From Candidatus Devosia phytovorans (GTDB lineage Bacteria > Pseudomonadota > Alphaproteobacteria > Rhizobiales > Devosiaceae), in NCBI GenBank assembly GCA_029202405.1, contig CP119312.1, forward strand, positions 873,001-937,000: 64,000 nt of DNA, written 5' to 3'. Positions 33,426-42,786 of the stretch are shown here, piece after piece. Positions within the stretch are counted from its first letter, which is position 1, and the number at the start of each line of letters is the position of its first letter. The notes beneath the pieces were generated by a model. That model searched no databases. It saw only the letters and a list, made by a program, of their open reading frames with translations, and was not told the DNA's origin. The position numbers and the translations under genes are program-made.

Positions 33426-35027
33426 ATGTCTTTATCCAGTGCCGCCGAGGCTTCGCCCCGGCTTTCTGCCGAGCCGTTCCGTACCCGCCGTACCTTTGCG
33501 ATCATCTCGCATCCGGACGCTGGCAAGACGACGCTGACCGAACGCTTGCTGGCGGCTGCCGGCGCGATCCAGTCGGCCGGCGCCGTGCGCGGCAAATCGG
33601 GTACGCGGTCGACGCGGTCGGACTGGATGGAGATGGAGCAGCAGCGCGGCATTTCCATCACCTCCTCGGTAATGACCTTCGATTATGACGGGCTGACGCT
33701 GAACCTGCTCGATACGCCGGGCCACTCGGACTTTTCGGAAGATACCTATCGCACGCTGACGGCCGTGGACGCAGCCATCATGGTGATCGACGCCGCCAAG
33801 GGCATTGAGAGCCAGACGCTGAAACTGTTCGAAGTCTGCCGTCTGCGCGACATTCCGATCATCACCTTCATCAACAAGGTGGACCGCGAGGGCCTTTCCC
33901 CGCTGGACCTGATCGACGAAATCCAGGGCAAGCTGGCGCTGGACCTGACGCCTGTGCTGTGGCCGATCGGGCAGGGCGTCGATTTCCACGGCTATCTCGA
34001 TCTCTTCGAAAAGCGCGTGGTGTCGCCGCAGGGCAAGCCGATTGCCGAATACGAGGCGATCGAGGACCTGCTCGACAACGAGACGCTGGTGGACGACGCG
34101 GTCTTTATGAGTGCGCTGGAGACGCTTGAGATGGCGACCTCCATGCTGCCGCCCTTCGATCTCGAAACTTTCCATGCCGGGCATCTGAGCCCGGTGCTGT
34201 TCGGCTCGGCGCTCAAGGGTATTGGCGTGGCCGAACTGCTGCGCACGCTGGGCGAGTGGGGCCCGGAGCCGCGGCCGCAGCCGGCCATTCCGGCGCCGAT
34301 TTCCCCGGACGAGAAGAAGGTCACCGGCTTCGTCTTCAAGGTGCAGGCGAATATGGACGCCAATCACCGCGACCGTATCGCCTTCGTGCGCCTGTGCTCG
34401 GGGACGTTCAGCCGCGGCATGCGGCTCAAGAATGTGCGCTCGGGCAAGGATATGGCCGTGTCCAATCCGATGTTCTTTTTCGGCAATGATCGCGAACTGG
34501 CCGAGCAGGCCGTGGCGGGCGATATCGTCGGCATTCCCAACCACGGCACGCTGTCGGTCGGCGATACGCTGACCGAGGGCGCGACGATCAATGTGACGGG
34601 GATTCCGAACTTCGCTCCTGAGATCATCCGCCGTGTGCGCCTGACCGATCATATGAAGACCAAGCAGATGGCCAAGGCCCTGTCGGACCTTTCGGAAGAG
34701 GGCGTTACCCAGGTGTTCCGCCGCATGGTGGGCGCCGACTGGATCGTGGGCGTGGTGGGTCAGTTGCAGCTCGAAGTGCTGAGCGCGCGCGTCGCCAAGG
34801 AATATGGCGTGCCGATCACCTTCGAGAGCCTCAACTATGAGGTCGCGCGCTGGATCGAGAGCGAGGATCCCAAGGAGCTCGATCGGTTCATCACGGCGCA
34901 GAAGATGAACATGGCCGAGGATCGCAATGGCGCGCCGGTATTCCTGGCGCAGAACGCCTGGTGGGCCGATCGCGCCAAGCAGGACTTTCCCAAGATCGCC
35001 TTCCTGACGACGAAGGAACGGCATTGA
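33426..35027 (+). CDS. prfC: Peptide chain release factor 3
   Basis: RF3 is the GTPase that recycles RF1/RF2 from the ribosome after peptide release. It is 533 aa. The G1 motif is ISHPDAGKTTLTERLL, G3 is LDTPGHSDFSEDTYR, G4 is FINKVDREG; domain II follows from about 290 and the RF3 C-terminal domain from about 400 (GVVGQLQLEVLSARVAKEYG). The ATG at 33426 gives the family length; the ORF extends further upstream without conserved sequence. Its TGA overlaps the TTG start of the methyltransferase (TTGA), so the pair is translationally coupled. Confidence 0.95.
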   Translation: MSLSSAAEASPRLSAEPFRTRRTFAIISHPDAGKTTLTERLLAAAGAIQSAGAVRGKSGTRSTRSDWMEMEQQRGISITSSVMTFDYDGLTLNLLDTPGHSDFSEDTYRTLTAVDAAIMVIDAAKGIESQTLKLFEVCRLRDIPIITFINKVDREGLSPLDLIDEIQGKLALDLTPVLWPIGQGVDFHGYLDLFEKRVVSPQGKPIAEYEAIEDLLDNETLVDDAVFMSALETLEMATSMLPPFDLETFHAGHLSPVLFGSALKGIGVAELLRTLGEWGPEPRPQPAIPAPISPDEKKVTGFVFKVQANMDANHRDRIAFVRLCSGTFSRGMRLKNVRSGKDMAVSNPMFFFGNDRELAEQAVAGDIVGIPNHGTLSVGDTLTEGATINVTGIPNFAPEIIRRVRLTDHMKTKQMAKALSDLSEEGVTQVFRRMVGADWIVGVVGQLQLEVLSARVAKEYGVPITFESLNYEVARWIESEDPKELDRFITAQKMNMAEDRNGAPVFLAQNAWWADRAKQDFPKIAFLTTKERH

Positions 35028-36193
35028 GCGCGGAACGCATCGAGGAATTTCTCTCGGCCGTGAAGACAGCCTTCGCGGGCAATACGCTCGTGCGGTTGCG
35101 GCTGGCCGGTTATCACGGCCAGGAAGCCGATCTCAAGAATGTGGATGTGAAGAAGATCGTCGCCAAGGGCGCCGAAAAGTTCAGCTTCACCTTCCACTAC
35201 AAGACGCGCGACATCATCAAGAATTTCATCCAGCCCGAAGCTCTGGCCTCCCTGCGCAACGGGCTCAGGGATGAATATCGTTCGGCGCAGTTGTCGACGA
35301 CCGAATTCGACATGAGTTTCGAGCGCAATGGCGATAAGGTGCGGTTGAAGCGAACCGAAGTATCGGGTCGTGACGCGCCATCGACCGGGCATGATCGGGC
35401 CAAGAACCGTCCGCTGACCGAGACGCAAAAGCCCTGGCTGCATGCGCTGGGTATTACTGGCAAGGACGGTCAGGTGCGCAATGATGCGCAGGACAAGTTC
35501 CGGCAAATCAACAAGATGGTCGAGATCTTTTCGCCGTTGATTCAGGCGATCAAGGCGGAGAAGCCGCGCATTCTGGATATGGGTGCGGGCAAAGGCTATC
35601 TCGATTTCGCGCTCTATGACCACCTCGCGGCCACGCGGCCGCTGGAGGTGATCGGTGTCGAGCTGCGCGACGCTCTCGTTAGGGATGGCAATGCGACGGC
35701 GGCGGCTTCGGGCTTTGCCGATCTGCGCTTCGAGGCCGGTACAATCATCGATTATGACGCGGGCGGTGCCGATGCGGTGATTGCGCTGCATGCCTGCGAC
35801 ACGGCGACGGACGATGCGATCTATCAGGGCATCAAGGCTGGCGCGTCGCTGATTGCGGTTGCGCCATGCTGCCACAAGCAGGTGCGGCGGCAGATGGAGG
35901 CGGGCAAGCCGGCGGGTGAGCTGAAGGTCCTGCTGCGGCACGGGATTTTCCTTGAGCGGCAGGCGGAAATGGTCACCGATACGCTGCGGGCGCTGCTGCT
36001 GGAGCTCAATGGCTACAAAACGAAGGTGTTCGAGTTCGTTTCCGACGCGCATACGCCCAAGAATAACCTGATCGTCGCCGAAAAGGATGGTCGCATGGGG
36101 CGGGACCGCGAGGCCGTGCTCAAGCAGATCGCCGATGTGAAGGCGATGTTCGGGGTGGAGCGGCATTATCTGGAGGGGTTGCTGGGGCTTTAG
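35024..36193 (+). CDS. SAM-dependent methyltransferase, Methyltransf_32-like
   Basis: The product is 389 aa with a TTG start at 35024 overlapping the prfC stop and AAGGA at good distance. The N-terminal 170 residues are a separate domain with a KNRPLTETQKPWL segment. The C-terminal Rossmann domain has the SAM motif ILDMGAGKGYLDFALYDHL, VIGVELRDALV, then ALHACDTATDDAI and VAPCCHKQVRRQ, characteristic of the RRNAD1/Methyltransf_32 group. The substrate is unknown; coupling with RF3 hints at a translation-related target, but this is only inference. Confidence 0.82.
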   Translation: MSAERIEEFLSAVKTAFAGNTLVRLRLAGYHGQEADLKNVDVKKIVAKGAEKFSFTFHYKTRDIIKNFIQPEALASLRNGLRDEYRSAQLSTTEFDMSFERNGDKVRLKRTEVSGRDAPSTGHDRAKNRPLTETQKPWLHALGITGKDGQVRNDAQDKFRQINKMVEIFSPLIQAIKAEKPRILDMGAGKGYLDFALYDHLAATRPLEVIGVELRDALVRDGNATAAASGFADLRFEAGTIIDYDAGGADAVIALHACDTATDDAIYQGIKAGASLIAVAPCCHKQVRRQMEAGKPAGELKVLLRHGIFLERQAEMVTDTLRALLLELNGYKTKVFEFVSDAHTPKNNLIVAEKDGRMGRDREAVLKQIADVKAMFGVERHYLEGLLGL

Positions 36194-36215
36194 CTCCGGA
36201 ACATTCCCACACTCG

Positions 36216-36345
36216 ATGTCACCCCGGCCTTGAGCCGGGGCCCATCCCGAGATCATTCCACCGCCGCAAGGTCGATCGTTCGAACCACCTTGCGGCTGTT
36301 GCGCCATCTCAAGATGGGTCCCGGCTCAAGGCCGGGATGACACCG
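36216..36345. repeat. Intergenic inverted repeat, family 2 copy D
   Basis: Arms 36216-36254 (GATGTCACCCCGGCCTTGAG start) and 36306-36345 are imperfect reverse complements. The middle holds a second inverted pair (CCGCAAGGT near 36262 and ACCTTGCGG near 36286). Copy E at 45662-45797 has the same layout. Confidence 0.83.
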
Positions 36346-36424
36346 TGGGTGTGGCGGTATGGGTGGTTACAAAAATCGCCTGAATCCCCTATATCCGTCT
36401 CACACAGCAAGCCCACCGAGACCC

Positions 36425-36745
36425 ATGACCAAGATCACTTTCGTCCAGCAGGACGGCGAACGCATCGAGACTGAGGCACAGAATGGCGCGACCGTGATGG
36501 AAACCGCCATCATGAATGCCGTCCCCGGCATTATTGCCGAATGTGGCGGTGCCTGCACCTGCGCCACCTGCCATGTCTATGTTGATGACGCCTGGACCGA
36601 GGTGGTCGGCGGCCCATCCAACATGGAAGAGGACATGCTAGACTTTGCCTTCGACGTGACGGCCAAGAGCCGGCTGAGCTGCCAGATCAAGGTCAGGGAC
36701 GCACTGGACGGCCTCGTCGTGCATGTGCCGAGCCGACAGGGCTAG
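36425..36745 (+). CDS. 2Fe-2S ferredoxin, adrenodoxin type
   Basis: The product is 106 aa from ATG 36425. The cluster ligands are in AECGGACTCATCHVYVD (C-x5-C-x2-C) with the fourth in RLSCQIK about 37 residues later. It closely parallels the second ferredoxin at 42787-43110. Such ferredoxins donate electrons to P450s, sulfite reductases or Fe-S assembly; position directly before cysG suggests a role in sulfite reduction, not proven. A terminator follows. Confidence 0.92.
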   Translation: MTKITFVQQDGERIETEAQNGATVMETAIMNAVPGIIAECGGACTCATCHVYVDDAWTEVVGGPSNMEEDMLDFAFDVTAKSRLSCQIKVRDALDGLVVHVPSRQG

Positions 36746-36777
36746 GATCGCTTCAAAGCAAAATTTTCTCCTCACGG

Positions 36778-36806
36778 GCCGCCGAAAGATTCTTTTGGCG
36801 GCTTTA
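36778..36806 (+). terminator. Rho-independent terminator after ferredoxin
   Basis: GCCGCC-gaaagattctttt-GGCGGC, with inner A/T pairing extending the stem to 11 bp, followed by TTTATTG. Confidence 0.75.
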
Positions 36807-36933
36807 TTGTGTGGGCACGGGGCCCATTCCAAGCGCTGCCTGCCAAGGGAAATATAAAAGCGATTGGATTTCAACGCCTTGTTTGGGTGGGCCGGAATAG
36901 ATTATTTTGCCAGCGTTCACCAACAGGGTTCCG

Positions 36934-38325
36934 ATGGGTTACCTCAACACATTTCCGTTGAGCTACAAGGTACAGGGTCTGCGCATCGTCATCATCGGCG
37001 GTGGTGAAGAAGCCCTCAACAAGGTCCGGTTGATCACTAAGACTACTGCATCAGTAGTGATTATCTCCCGGCACATCGAACCCATCTTCGGCAGTTTCCA
37101 CGTCACGCTCGCGGAGCGCGCCTTTGCCGCTTCCGACCTCGACGGCGCTGCCCTGGTTTTCGTTGCCGAGGAGAGTGACGATGCCGAGCTGGCCAAGGCC
37201 GAGGCGCGTGCGCGCGGCATTCCGCTCAATGTCGTGGACGTGCCCGCCGAGTGCGATTTCTACACGCCATCCATCGTTGATCGTGCGCCACTGACCATTG
37301 CCATTTCGACCGAGGGCGATGCACCCGTGCTGGCGCGGCTGGTGCGGGCGCGGATTGAAGCCATGCTGTCGCCGGGTCTGGGCAAAATAGCGCGCCTGGC
37401 CGGGCAGTTACGTAAAACTACTGAGGCCTTGATTCACGATGGTGCTAGCCGCCGGCGCTTCTATGAGAAGCTGGTAACCTCGCCAGAGATCGAGGCGGCC
37501 GAACAGGCGGGGCAGGGGTTTGAGGCTGCTTCAGCGTTGCTGAGCCAACATGTGTCGGGCACGGCTGAAGGCGTGGTCTGGCTGATCGGCGCGGGGCCGG
37601 GCTCGGAAGACCTTCTTACACTCCGCGCGCAGCGGCTGCTGCAGGAGGCCGATGTCATCGTGCATGACCAGCTGGTTCCCACGGTCGTGGTCGACATGGG
37701 CCGGCGCGATGCCGAGCGGATCGACGTGGGCAAGGCCAAGGGCCATCACAGTTTTAGCCAGGCGCAGATCAATACGCTGATCGTGCGGCTGGCCAGCGAG
37801 GGCAAGCGGGTGGCGCGGCTCAAGTCGGGCGATCCGATGATCTTCGGGCGTGCCGGCGAGGAAGTCGCGGCGCTGCGCAAGGCGGGGATTGGCTATCAGA
37901 TCGTGCCGGGCATCAGCGCGGCGCTGGCGGCCGCTGCCGATACGGCGACGCCGGTGACGCTGCGCAAGGTATCGAGCGGCTTCATCATGGCGACGGCGCA
38001 TGGGGCCGATGAAGGCGAGCTCAGCCACTGGGCGCAGTTGGCCCAGTCTGGCCTGACGCTGGCGCTCTATATGGGCAAGTCCATTGCCTCCGATGTCGCG
38101 GCGCGGCTGATCGCGCATGGCGCGCGGGCAGACTTGCCGGTCGGCATCGTGGTCAATGCGGGCCGGGCCGACAAATCCACCTATTCGGGCACGCTGAGCG
38201 CTCTGGCCATGGGCCAGGTCGAATTCAGCGATGGGCCCGCAATCATCTTCGTAGGCGAAGCCGTTGAGGCCGGTGACTGGGCGAATGCCGCCCAGCTTGC
38301 CGGCATGAGCTTCAAGGTAGCGTAG
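36934..38325 (+). CDS. cysG: Siroheme synthase
   Basis: A fused enzyme of 463 aa that makes siroheme for sulfite reductase. Residues 1-200 are the precorrin-2 dehydrogenase/ferrochelatase half (LRIVIIGGGEEALNKVRLI; VPAECDFYTPSIVDRAPLTI). Residues 215-460 are the uroporphyrinogen-III methyltransferase half (VWLIGAGPGSEDLLTLRAQ; KSGDPMIFGRAGEE; VVPGIS-like IVPGISAALAA). ATG 36934 with AGGG is preferred to the TTG at 36907. It heads an operon running through the ferredoxin at 43110. Confidence 0.95.
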   Translation: MGYLNTFPLSYKVQGLRIVIIGGGEEALNKVRLITKTTASVVIISRHIEPIFGSFHVTLAERAFAASDLDGAALVFVAEESDDAELAKAEARARGIPLNVVDVPAECDFYTPSIVDRAPLTIAISTEGDAPVLARLVRARIEAMLSPGLGKIARLAGQLRKTTEALIHDGASRRRFYEKLVTSPEIEAAEQAGQGFEAASALLSQHVSGTAEGVVWLIGAGPGSEDLLTLRAQRLLQEADVIVHDQLVPTVVVDMGRRDAERIDVGKAKGHHSFSQAQINTLIVRLASEGKRVARLKSGDPMIFGRAGEEVAALRKAGIGYQIVPGISAALAAAADTATPVTLRKVSSGFIMATAHGADEGELSHWAQLAQSGLTLALYMGKSIASDVAARLIAHGARADLPVGIVVNAGRADKSTYSGTLSALAMGQVEFSDGPAIIFVGEAVEAGDWANAAQLAGMSFKVA

Positions 38326-38329
38326 CAGC

Positions 38330-38653
38330 ATGGAAATTCTGACTGGCAATGAATTGATATCGGGGGGGACGGTCTACCTCGATGCGCAGAACAGGTGGGT
38401 CGAAGACCTGCAGACCGCCCGGGTCTTTTCCAAGGAAGAGACGGCCGAGCGCGACGCCGCCATAGCCGCCACCAAGGCGACGGGCCGGATCGTCAGCGTC
38501 GAGATCGAGGAGGTTACCGCCGAGGCCGGTGTGCTGACGCCCAAGCGGCTGCGCGAGCGTATTCGCGCGGCGGGCCCGACGGCGCCGCTGACCCTCAACG
38601 GCCAGATTTACGACCGCCAGCACCTCGGGGAGGACGGCCATGTATCGATATGA
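38330..38653 (+). CDS. DUF2849 protein of the sulfite-reduction operon
   Basis: The product is 107 aa, starting 4 nt after the cysG stop and overlapping the cysI start by 14 nt. DUF2849 proteins (start MEILTGNELISGGTVYLD, central WVEDLQTARVF) are found almost only between cysG and cysI in alphaproteobacteria. The function is unknown; close coupling suggests assembly, regulation or electron transfer for CysI. Confidence 0.88.
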   Translation: MEILTGNELISGGTVYLDAQNRWVEDLQTARVFSKEETAERDAAIAATKATGRIVSVEIEEVTAEAGVLTPKRLRERIRAAGPTAPLTLNGQIYDRQHLGEDGHVSI

Positions 38654-40298
38654 CGAATTCGACGCGGCCTTCGTCGCAGGTCGCACGGCGCAGTTTTCCG
38701 ACCAGGTGAAGCGTCGCCTGTCGGGCGAGCTCAGCGAAGACCAGTTCCGCCCGCTGCGGCTGATGAACGGGCTCTACCTGCAGCTGCACGCCTATATGCT
38801 GCGCATTGCCGTGCCCTATGGCACGCTGTCATCGAAGCAGATGCGCATGTTTGCCCATATCGCGCGGACCTATGACCGCGGCTATGGCCATTTCACCACG
38901 CGGCAGAATATCCAGTTCAACTGGCCGCGGCTCAAGGATATTCCGGCGATCCTCGAAGAGCTGGCATCGGTGGAAATGCACGCCATCCAGACCTCGGGCA
39001 ACTGCATCCGCAATGTCACGGCCGATCATTTTGCCGGCGCCGCCGCCGACGAGATCATCGACCCGCGCCCGATCGCCGAGATCCTGCGGCAATGGTCGAG
39101 CCTGCACCCCGAATTTTCCTACCTGCCGCGCAAGTTCAAGATCGCCGTGACCGGTGCGCCGAACGATCGTGCTGCCATCCGCTTCCACGATATCGGCTTG
39201 CAGGCGGCGACCAATGCGGCGGGCGATATTGGCTGGGAAGTCTGGGTCGGCGGTGGTCTGGGCCGTACGCCGATGATCGGCAAGCTGATCAACAGCTTCG
39301 TGCCCAATGCGCATCTGCTGGCCTATCTCGAAAGCATCATGCGCGTTTACAACCGCTATGGTCGTCGGGACAACAAGTACAAGGCCCGCATCAAGATCCT
39401 GGTGCATGAGGAGGGCCTCGAGACCATCAAGGGCCAGGTCGAGGCCGAGTTTGCCGAAGTGCGCGGTGGCGTGCTGACGCTGCCGGAAGCCGAGGTCGAT
39501 CGCATCACGGCCTATTTCGCGCCGCCGGTATTCAAGGCGCAGGGCGCGGCAAAGGTGGATGTGGCCTACGAGTCCATCATCGATCCGGCCTATGGCCGCT
39601 GGCTCGACAACAATATCAATTCCCATCGCGAGCCGGGCTATGCCTCGGTGACGATTTCGCTGAAGCCCGTCGGCGGTGCGCCGGGCGATGCGACCGACAA
39701 GCAGATGGACGATATTGCCGACATAGCCGAGCGCTATGGCCATGACGAGCTGCGGGTGACGCATGAGCAAAACCTGGTGCTGCCCCATGTCGCCATTGCC
39801 GATCTGCGGGCCGTCTATGACGGGCTGGTGGCGACGGGTGTGGCTGAGGGCAACAATGGGCTGATCACCGACATGATCTGCTGCCCGGGGCTCGATTTCT
39901 GCGCCTTGGCCAATGCCCGCTCGATCCCGATCGCGCAGGAAATCTCCAAGAAGTTCGCCGAGCCGGTGCGGCAGGCGGAAATCGGCGATCTCAAGATCAA
40001 GATTTCCGGCTGCATCAATGCCTGCGGGCATCACCATGTCGGCCATATCGGCATTCTTGGCGTCGAGAAGAAGGGCGGCGAGCTCTATCAGATCACGCTG
40101 GGTGGGGACGCCACCGAGAGTGCATCGGTGGGCAAGATCATCGGACCCGGCTTTGAAGCCAAGAATGTGCCCGGCGCCATTGAGACGCTGGTTGATACCT
40201 ATATCGCCCGCCGCGAAAGCAAGGACGAGACCTTCATCCAAGCCTATCGGCGTCTGGGGGAAGCGCCGTTCAAGGAGGCCCTCTATGGCAATGCCTAA
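38640..40298 (+). CDS. cysI: Assimilatory nitrite/sulfite reductase hemoprotein, CysI type
   Basis: Reduces sulfite to sulfide with six electrons. The product is 552 aa with two ferredoxin-like halves and two siroheme/4Fe-4S halves. Visible motifs are YGHFTTRQNIQFNWPRL, TSGNCIRNVTADHFAG, and the cluster/siroheme cysteines in ICCPGLDFCALANARS and SGCINACGHHHVGHIG. No flavoprotein CysJ gene is present; a ferredoxin and a ferredoxin-NADP reductase lie in the same cluster, so this is a ferredoxin-dependent enzyme by context. Its 3' end overlaps cysH by 14 nt. Confidence 0.95.
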   Translation: MYRYDEFDAAFVAGRTAQFSDQVKRRLSGELSEDQFRPLRLMNGLYLQLHAYMLRIAVPYGTLSSKQMRMFAHIARTYDRGYGHFTTRQNIQFNWPRLKDIPAILEELASVEMHAIQTSGNCIRNVTADHFAGAAADEIIDPRPIAEILRQWSSLHPEFSYLPRKFKIAVTGAPNDRAAIRFHDIGLQAATNAAGDIGWEVWVGGGLGRTPMIGKLINSFVPNAHLLAYLESIMRVYNRYGRRDNKYKARIKILVHEEGLETIKGQVEAEFAEVRGGVLTLPEAEVDRITAYFAPPVFKAQGAAKVDVAYESIIDPAYGRWLDNNINSHREPGYASVTISLKPVGGAPGDATDKQMDDIADIAERYGHDELRVTHEQNLVLPHVAIADLRAVYDGLVATGVAEGNNGLITDMICCPGLDFCALANARSIPIAQEISKKFAEPVRQAEIGDLKIKISGCINACGHHHVGHIGILGVEKKGGELYQITLGGDATESASVGKIIGPGFEAKNVPGAIETLVDTYIARRESKDETFIQAYRRLGEAPFKEALYGNA

Positions 40299-41559
40299 AC
40301 TGGCGCCCGTCCCCGCAGCCCACGAAAAGCTGCGTGCGCTGGGCATTCTCGCGCTGAATGGCATGTTCGACGAAATGGATGCCGTCGGCGTGCTGCGCTA
40401 CGCAGTCAGCGACGTGCTGCCGGGTGATCTGGCGATCGTCTCGTCCTTCGGCGCGGACTCGGCCGTGCTGCTGCATATCGTGGCGCAGGTCGACCCCAGC
40501 ATGCCGGTCTATTTCCTCGAAACGGGCAAGCATTTTGCCGAGACGCTGGCCTATGTCGAGACGCTGAGGAAGCATCTCGGCCTGATCAATGTCCATGCCA
40601 TCCACCCCAATCCGGATGACGTGAAGCGCTTCGATCCCAATGGCAATTTGTGGGAAACGGACCCGGACAGCTGCTGCCATATCCGCAAGACCGAGCCGCT
40701 GGAGCCGATCACCGAGCAGTATGGTGGCTGGGTCACGGGGCGGAAGCGCTTCCAGACCAAGGAACGCGGCGTGCTGCCGCATTTCGAGCTGACGAGCGAT
40801 GATCGCATCAAGGTCAATCCCCTTGCCTATTTCAACGACGCCGATGTCAACGCCTACAAGGTCGAGCACGGCTTGCCCGAGCATCCGCTGTTCGCTAAGG
40901 GCTACAAGTCGATTGGCTGCGCGCCCTGCACCTCGGTGGTTGCCGAGGGCGAGGATCCGCGCGCCGGACGGTGGCGCGGCCTCAACAAGAAGGAATGCGG
41001 CATCCATTACGATTTCAGTGGAGCGATCGCCTCGCCTATGCAAGCTGCAAACAGACACAAGCTCTGGAAGGATGGCGGTTTCATCGCCGACCCATTCCAC
41101 GAATGGACCGAAGAGAGCACGGTGGAGACGGCTGCATACAAACATGTGCCGTTGCCGGTGTTCCTCGAGCATCGCGACGAATTTCTCGCAAGCCAGCATC
41201 CGCTGGGCCTGCTGGTCGTGCCGGGCGACAATATCGAACAGGTCGAGGGCGATCTGGCGCGCTTTGCTTCGGTTGCCATCAAGTTCCCGGCCTTTTCGGA
41301 CGGGCGCGGCTATTCGACGGCTCGCCTTTTGGGTGAGCGCTATAAATATGCCGGTGAAATCAGGGCGGTAGGCGATGTCCTGCAGGATCAGATTCCGCTG
41401 ATGCGGCGCTGCGGCTTCAATGCATTCGTGGTGACGCATGAGCCGACCCGCGAGGCGCTGATCGAAAATCGCCTGCCGGAAGTGGCGCTGTTTTACCAGC
41501 CGGTCGGGGTCACCGAAGTGCCCGTCGGCACGCGCCCCTTCCTTCGCCGCGTCCACTGA
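40285..41559 (+). CDS. cysH: Phosphoadenylyl/adenylyl-sulfate reductase fused to DUF934
   Basis: The product is 424 aa; start 40285 follows AAGGAGG inside the cysI end. Residues 1-255 are CysH: PP-loop VSSFGADSAVLLHI, DPDSCCHIRKTEPL and SIGCAPCTSVVAEG (the CC/CxxC cysteines of 4Fe-4S type, APS-using enzymes), and KKECGIH. Residues about 265-424 are a complete DUF934 domain (LWKDGGFIADPFHEW; KFPAFSDGRGYSTARLLGER; RRCGFNAFVV). In most relatives these are two genes; here they share one frame with no stop between. CysH reduces (P)APS to sulfite; DUF934 is an accessory protein of unknown mechanism. Confidence 0.92.
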   Translation: MAMPKLAPVPAAHEKLRALGILALNGMFDEMDAVGVLRYAVSDVLPGDLAIVSSFGADSAVLLHIVAQVDPSMPVYFLETGKHFAETLAYVETLRKHLGLINVHAIHPNPDDVKRFDPNGNLWETDPDSCCHIRKTEPLEPITEQYGGWVTGRKRFQTKERGVLPHFELTSDDRIKVNPLAYFNDADVNAYKVEHGLPEHPLFAKGYKSIGCAPCTSVVAEGEDPRAGRWRGLNKKECGIHYDFSGAIASPMQAANRHKLWKDGGFIADPFHEWTEESTVETAAYKHVPLPVFLEHRDEFLASQHPLGLLVVPGDNIEQVEGDLARFASVAIKFPAFSDGRGYSTARLLGERYKYAGEIRAVGDVLQDQIPLMRRCGFNAFVVTHEPTREALIENRLPEVALFYQPVGVTEVPVGTRPFLRRVH

Positions 41560-41680
41560 TGTAAGTGGACCGGACTAGTCAGGATTTCTGATCCATCCAG
41601 CTTGATCTGTGTCATGTCCGTTTCGGCGAGGATGGCGCAGGGAGACGTAATGGCCTTGGCGGCCCAAAGCAGAGTTTGAA

Positions 41681-42706
41681 ATGAGCACTGAGATCACCAC
41701 CGATGTTGTCGTTATTGGCGCCGGCCCCTGCGGGCTGTTTGCCGCCTTCGAACTCGGGCTGCTCGATCTCAAATGCCATTTCATCGACATTCTGGATCGC
41801 CCCGGCGGCCAGTGCGCCGAACTCTATCCGGAAAAGCCGATCTATGACATTCCGGGCTTCCCCATCGTCACCGGCCAGCAATTGACCGACAACCTGATGG
41901 CGCAGATTGCGCCGTTTGCGCCCGAGTTCCACTTCAACCGCATGGTCAATACCATCGAGAAGCAGGAAGACGGCTCGTTCCGCCTGGAAACCGATGCCGA
42001 CGAGATTTTCCACACCAAGGTGGTGGTGATCGCGGCCGGCGGTGGCTCGTTCCAGCCCAAGCGCCCGCCGGTGGATGCCATCGAGCAGTTCGAGAACAAG
42101 TCGGTCTTTTATGCCGTGCGCAAGATGGACGACTTCCGCGATCAGGACGTGGTCATCGTCGGCGGTGGCGACTCGGCGCTCGACTGGACGCTCAACCTGC
42201 AGCCCATCGTGCGCACGCTGACGCTGGTGCACCGCCGCGATGCCTTCAAGGCAGCGCCGGCTTCGGTCAACAAGATGAAGGAGCTGGTCGGCGATGGGAA
42301 GATCAACTTCCAGCTCGGCCAGATTGCCAAGCTCGACGGCGAGAATGGCCAGATCAACCATGTGCACCTGACCACCGATGCCGGCGATCTCTCCATCCCG
42401 GCCACGCGCCTGCTGCCCTTTTTTGGTCTCACCATGAAGCTGGGTCCGGTGGCCGACTGGGGCCTCGAGCTCAATGACAATACGATCAAGGTCGACACGG
42501 AAAAGTTCGAGACCTCGGTGCCCGGCATTTTCGCCATTGGCGACATCAACTGGTATCCGGGCAAGCTCAAGCTGATCCTCTCCGGCTTCCACGAAGCCGC
42601 GCTGATGGCCCAGGCCGCCAAGGCGATTGTCTCCCCTGGAGAGCGGGTGGTGTTCCAGTACACGACCAGCTCCACCAAGCTGCAGAAGAAGCTGGGCGTC
42701 GCCTAA
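41681..42706 (+). CDS. Ferredoxin--NADP+ reductase, thioredoxin-reductase-like
   Basis: The product is 341 aa with the two-dinucleotide fold: FAD motif VVVIGAGPCGLFAAFELG at the N-terminus, GGQCAELYPEKPIYDIPGFP, the NADPH motif VVIVGGGDSALDWTLNL near 160, and the C-terminal FAIGDINWYPGKLKLILSGF. The active-site CxxC of true thioredoxin reductases is absent, and the pattern fits the YumC-type FNR group. It would pass electrons from NADPH to the neighbouring ferredoxins and so to CysI. It is 121 nt downstream of cysH. Confidence 0.92.
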   Translation: MSTEITTDVVVIGAGPCGLFAAFELGLLDLKCHFIDILDRPGGQCAELYPEKPIYDIPGFPIVTGQQLTDNLMAQIAPFAPEFHFNRMVNTIEKQEDGSFRLETDADEIFHTKVVVIAAGGGSFQPKRPPVDAIEQFENKSVFYAVRKMDDFRDQDVVIVGGGDSALDWTLNLQPIVRTLTLVHRRDAFKAAPASVNKMKELVGDGKINFQLGQIAKLDGENGQINHVHLTTDAGDLSIPATRLLPFFGLTMKLGPVADWGLELNDNTIKVDTEKFETSVPGIFAIGDINWYPGKLKLILSGFHEAALMAQAAKAIVSPGERVVFQYTTSSTKLQKKLGVA

Positions 42707-42786
42707 GCCTTATTGACTGGGGCTCTTCCCTTGCGGGAAGGGCCCGTGGCGCGGTAGGACAGCCGCGTTGTTGAGGAATACTGCCC

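Noticed and set aside
33432..35024. A 530-codon minus-strand frame opposite prfC.
   Set aside because: prfC has all RF3 motifs in the plus frame. The minus frame gives a His/Arg-rich low-complexity product typical of GC-rich antisense shadows.
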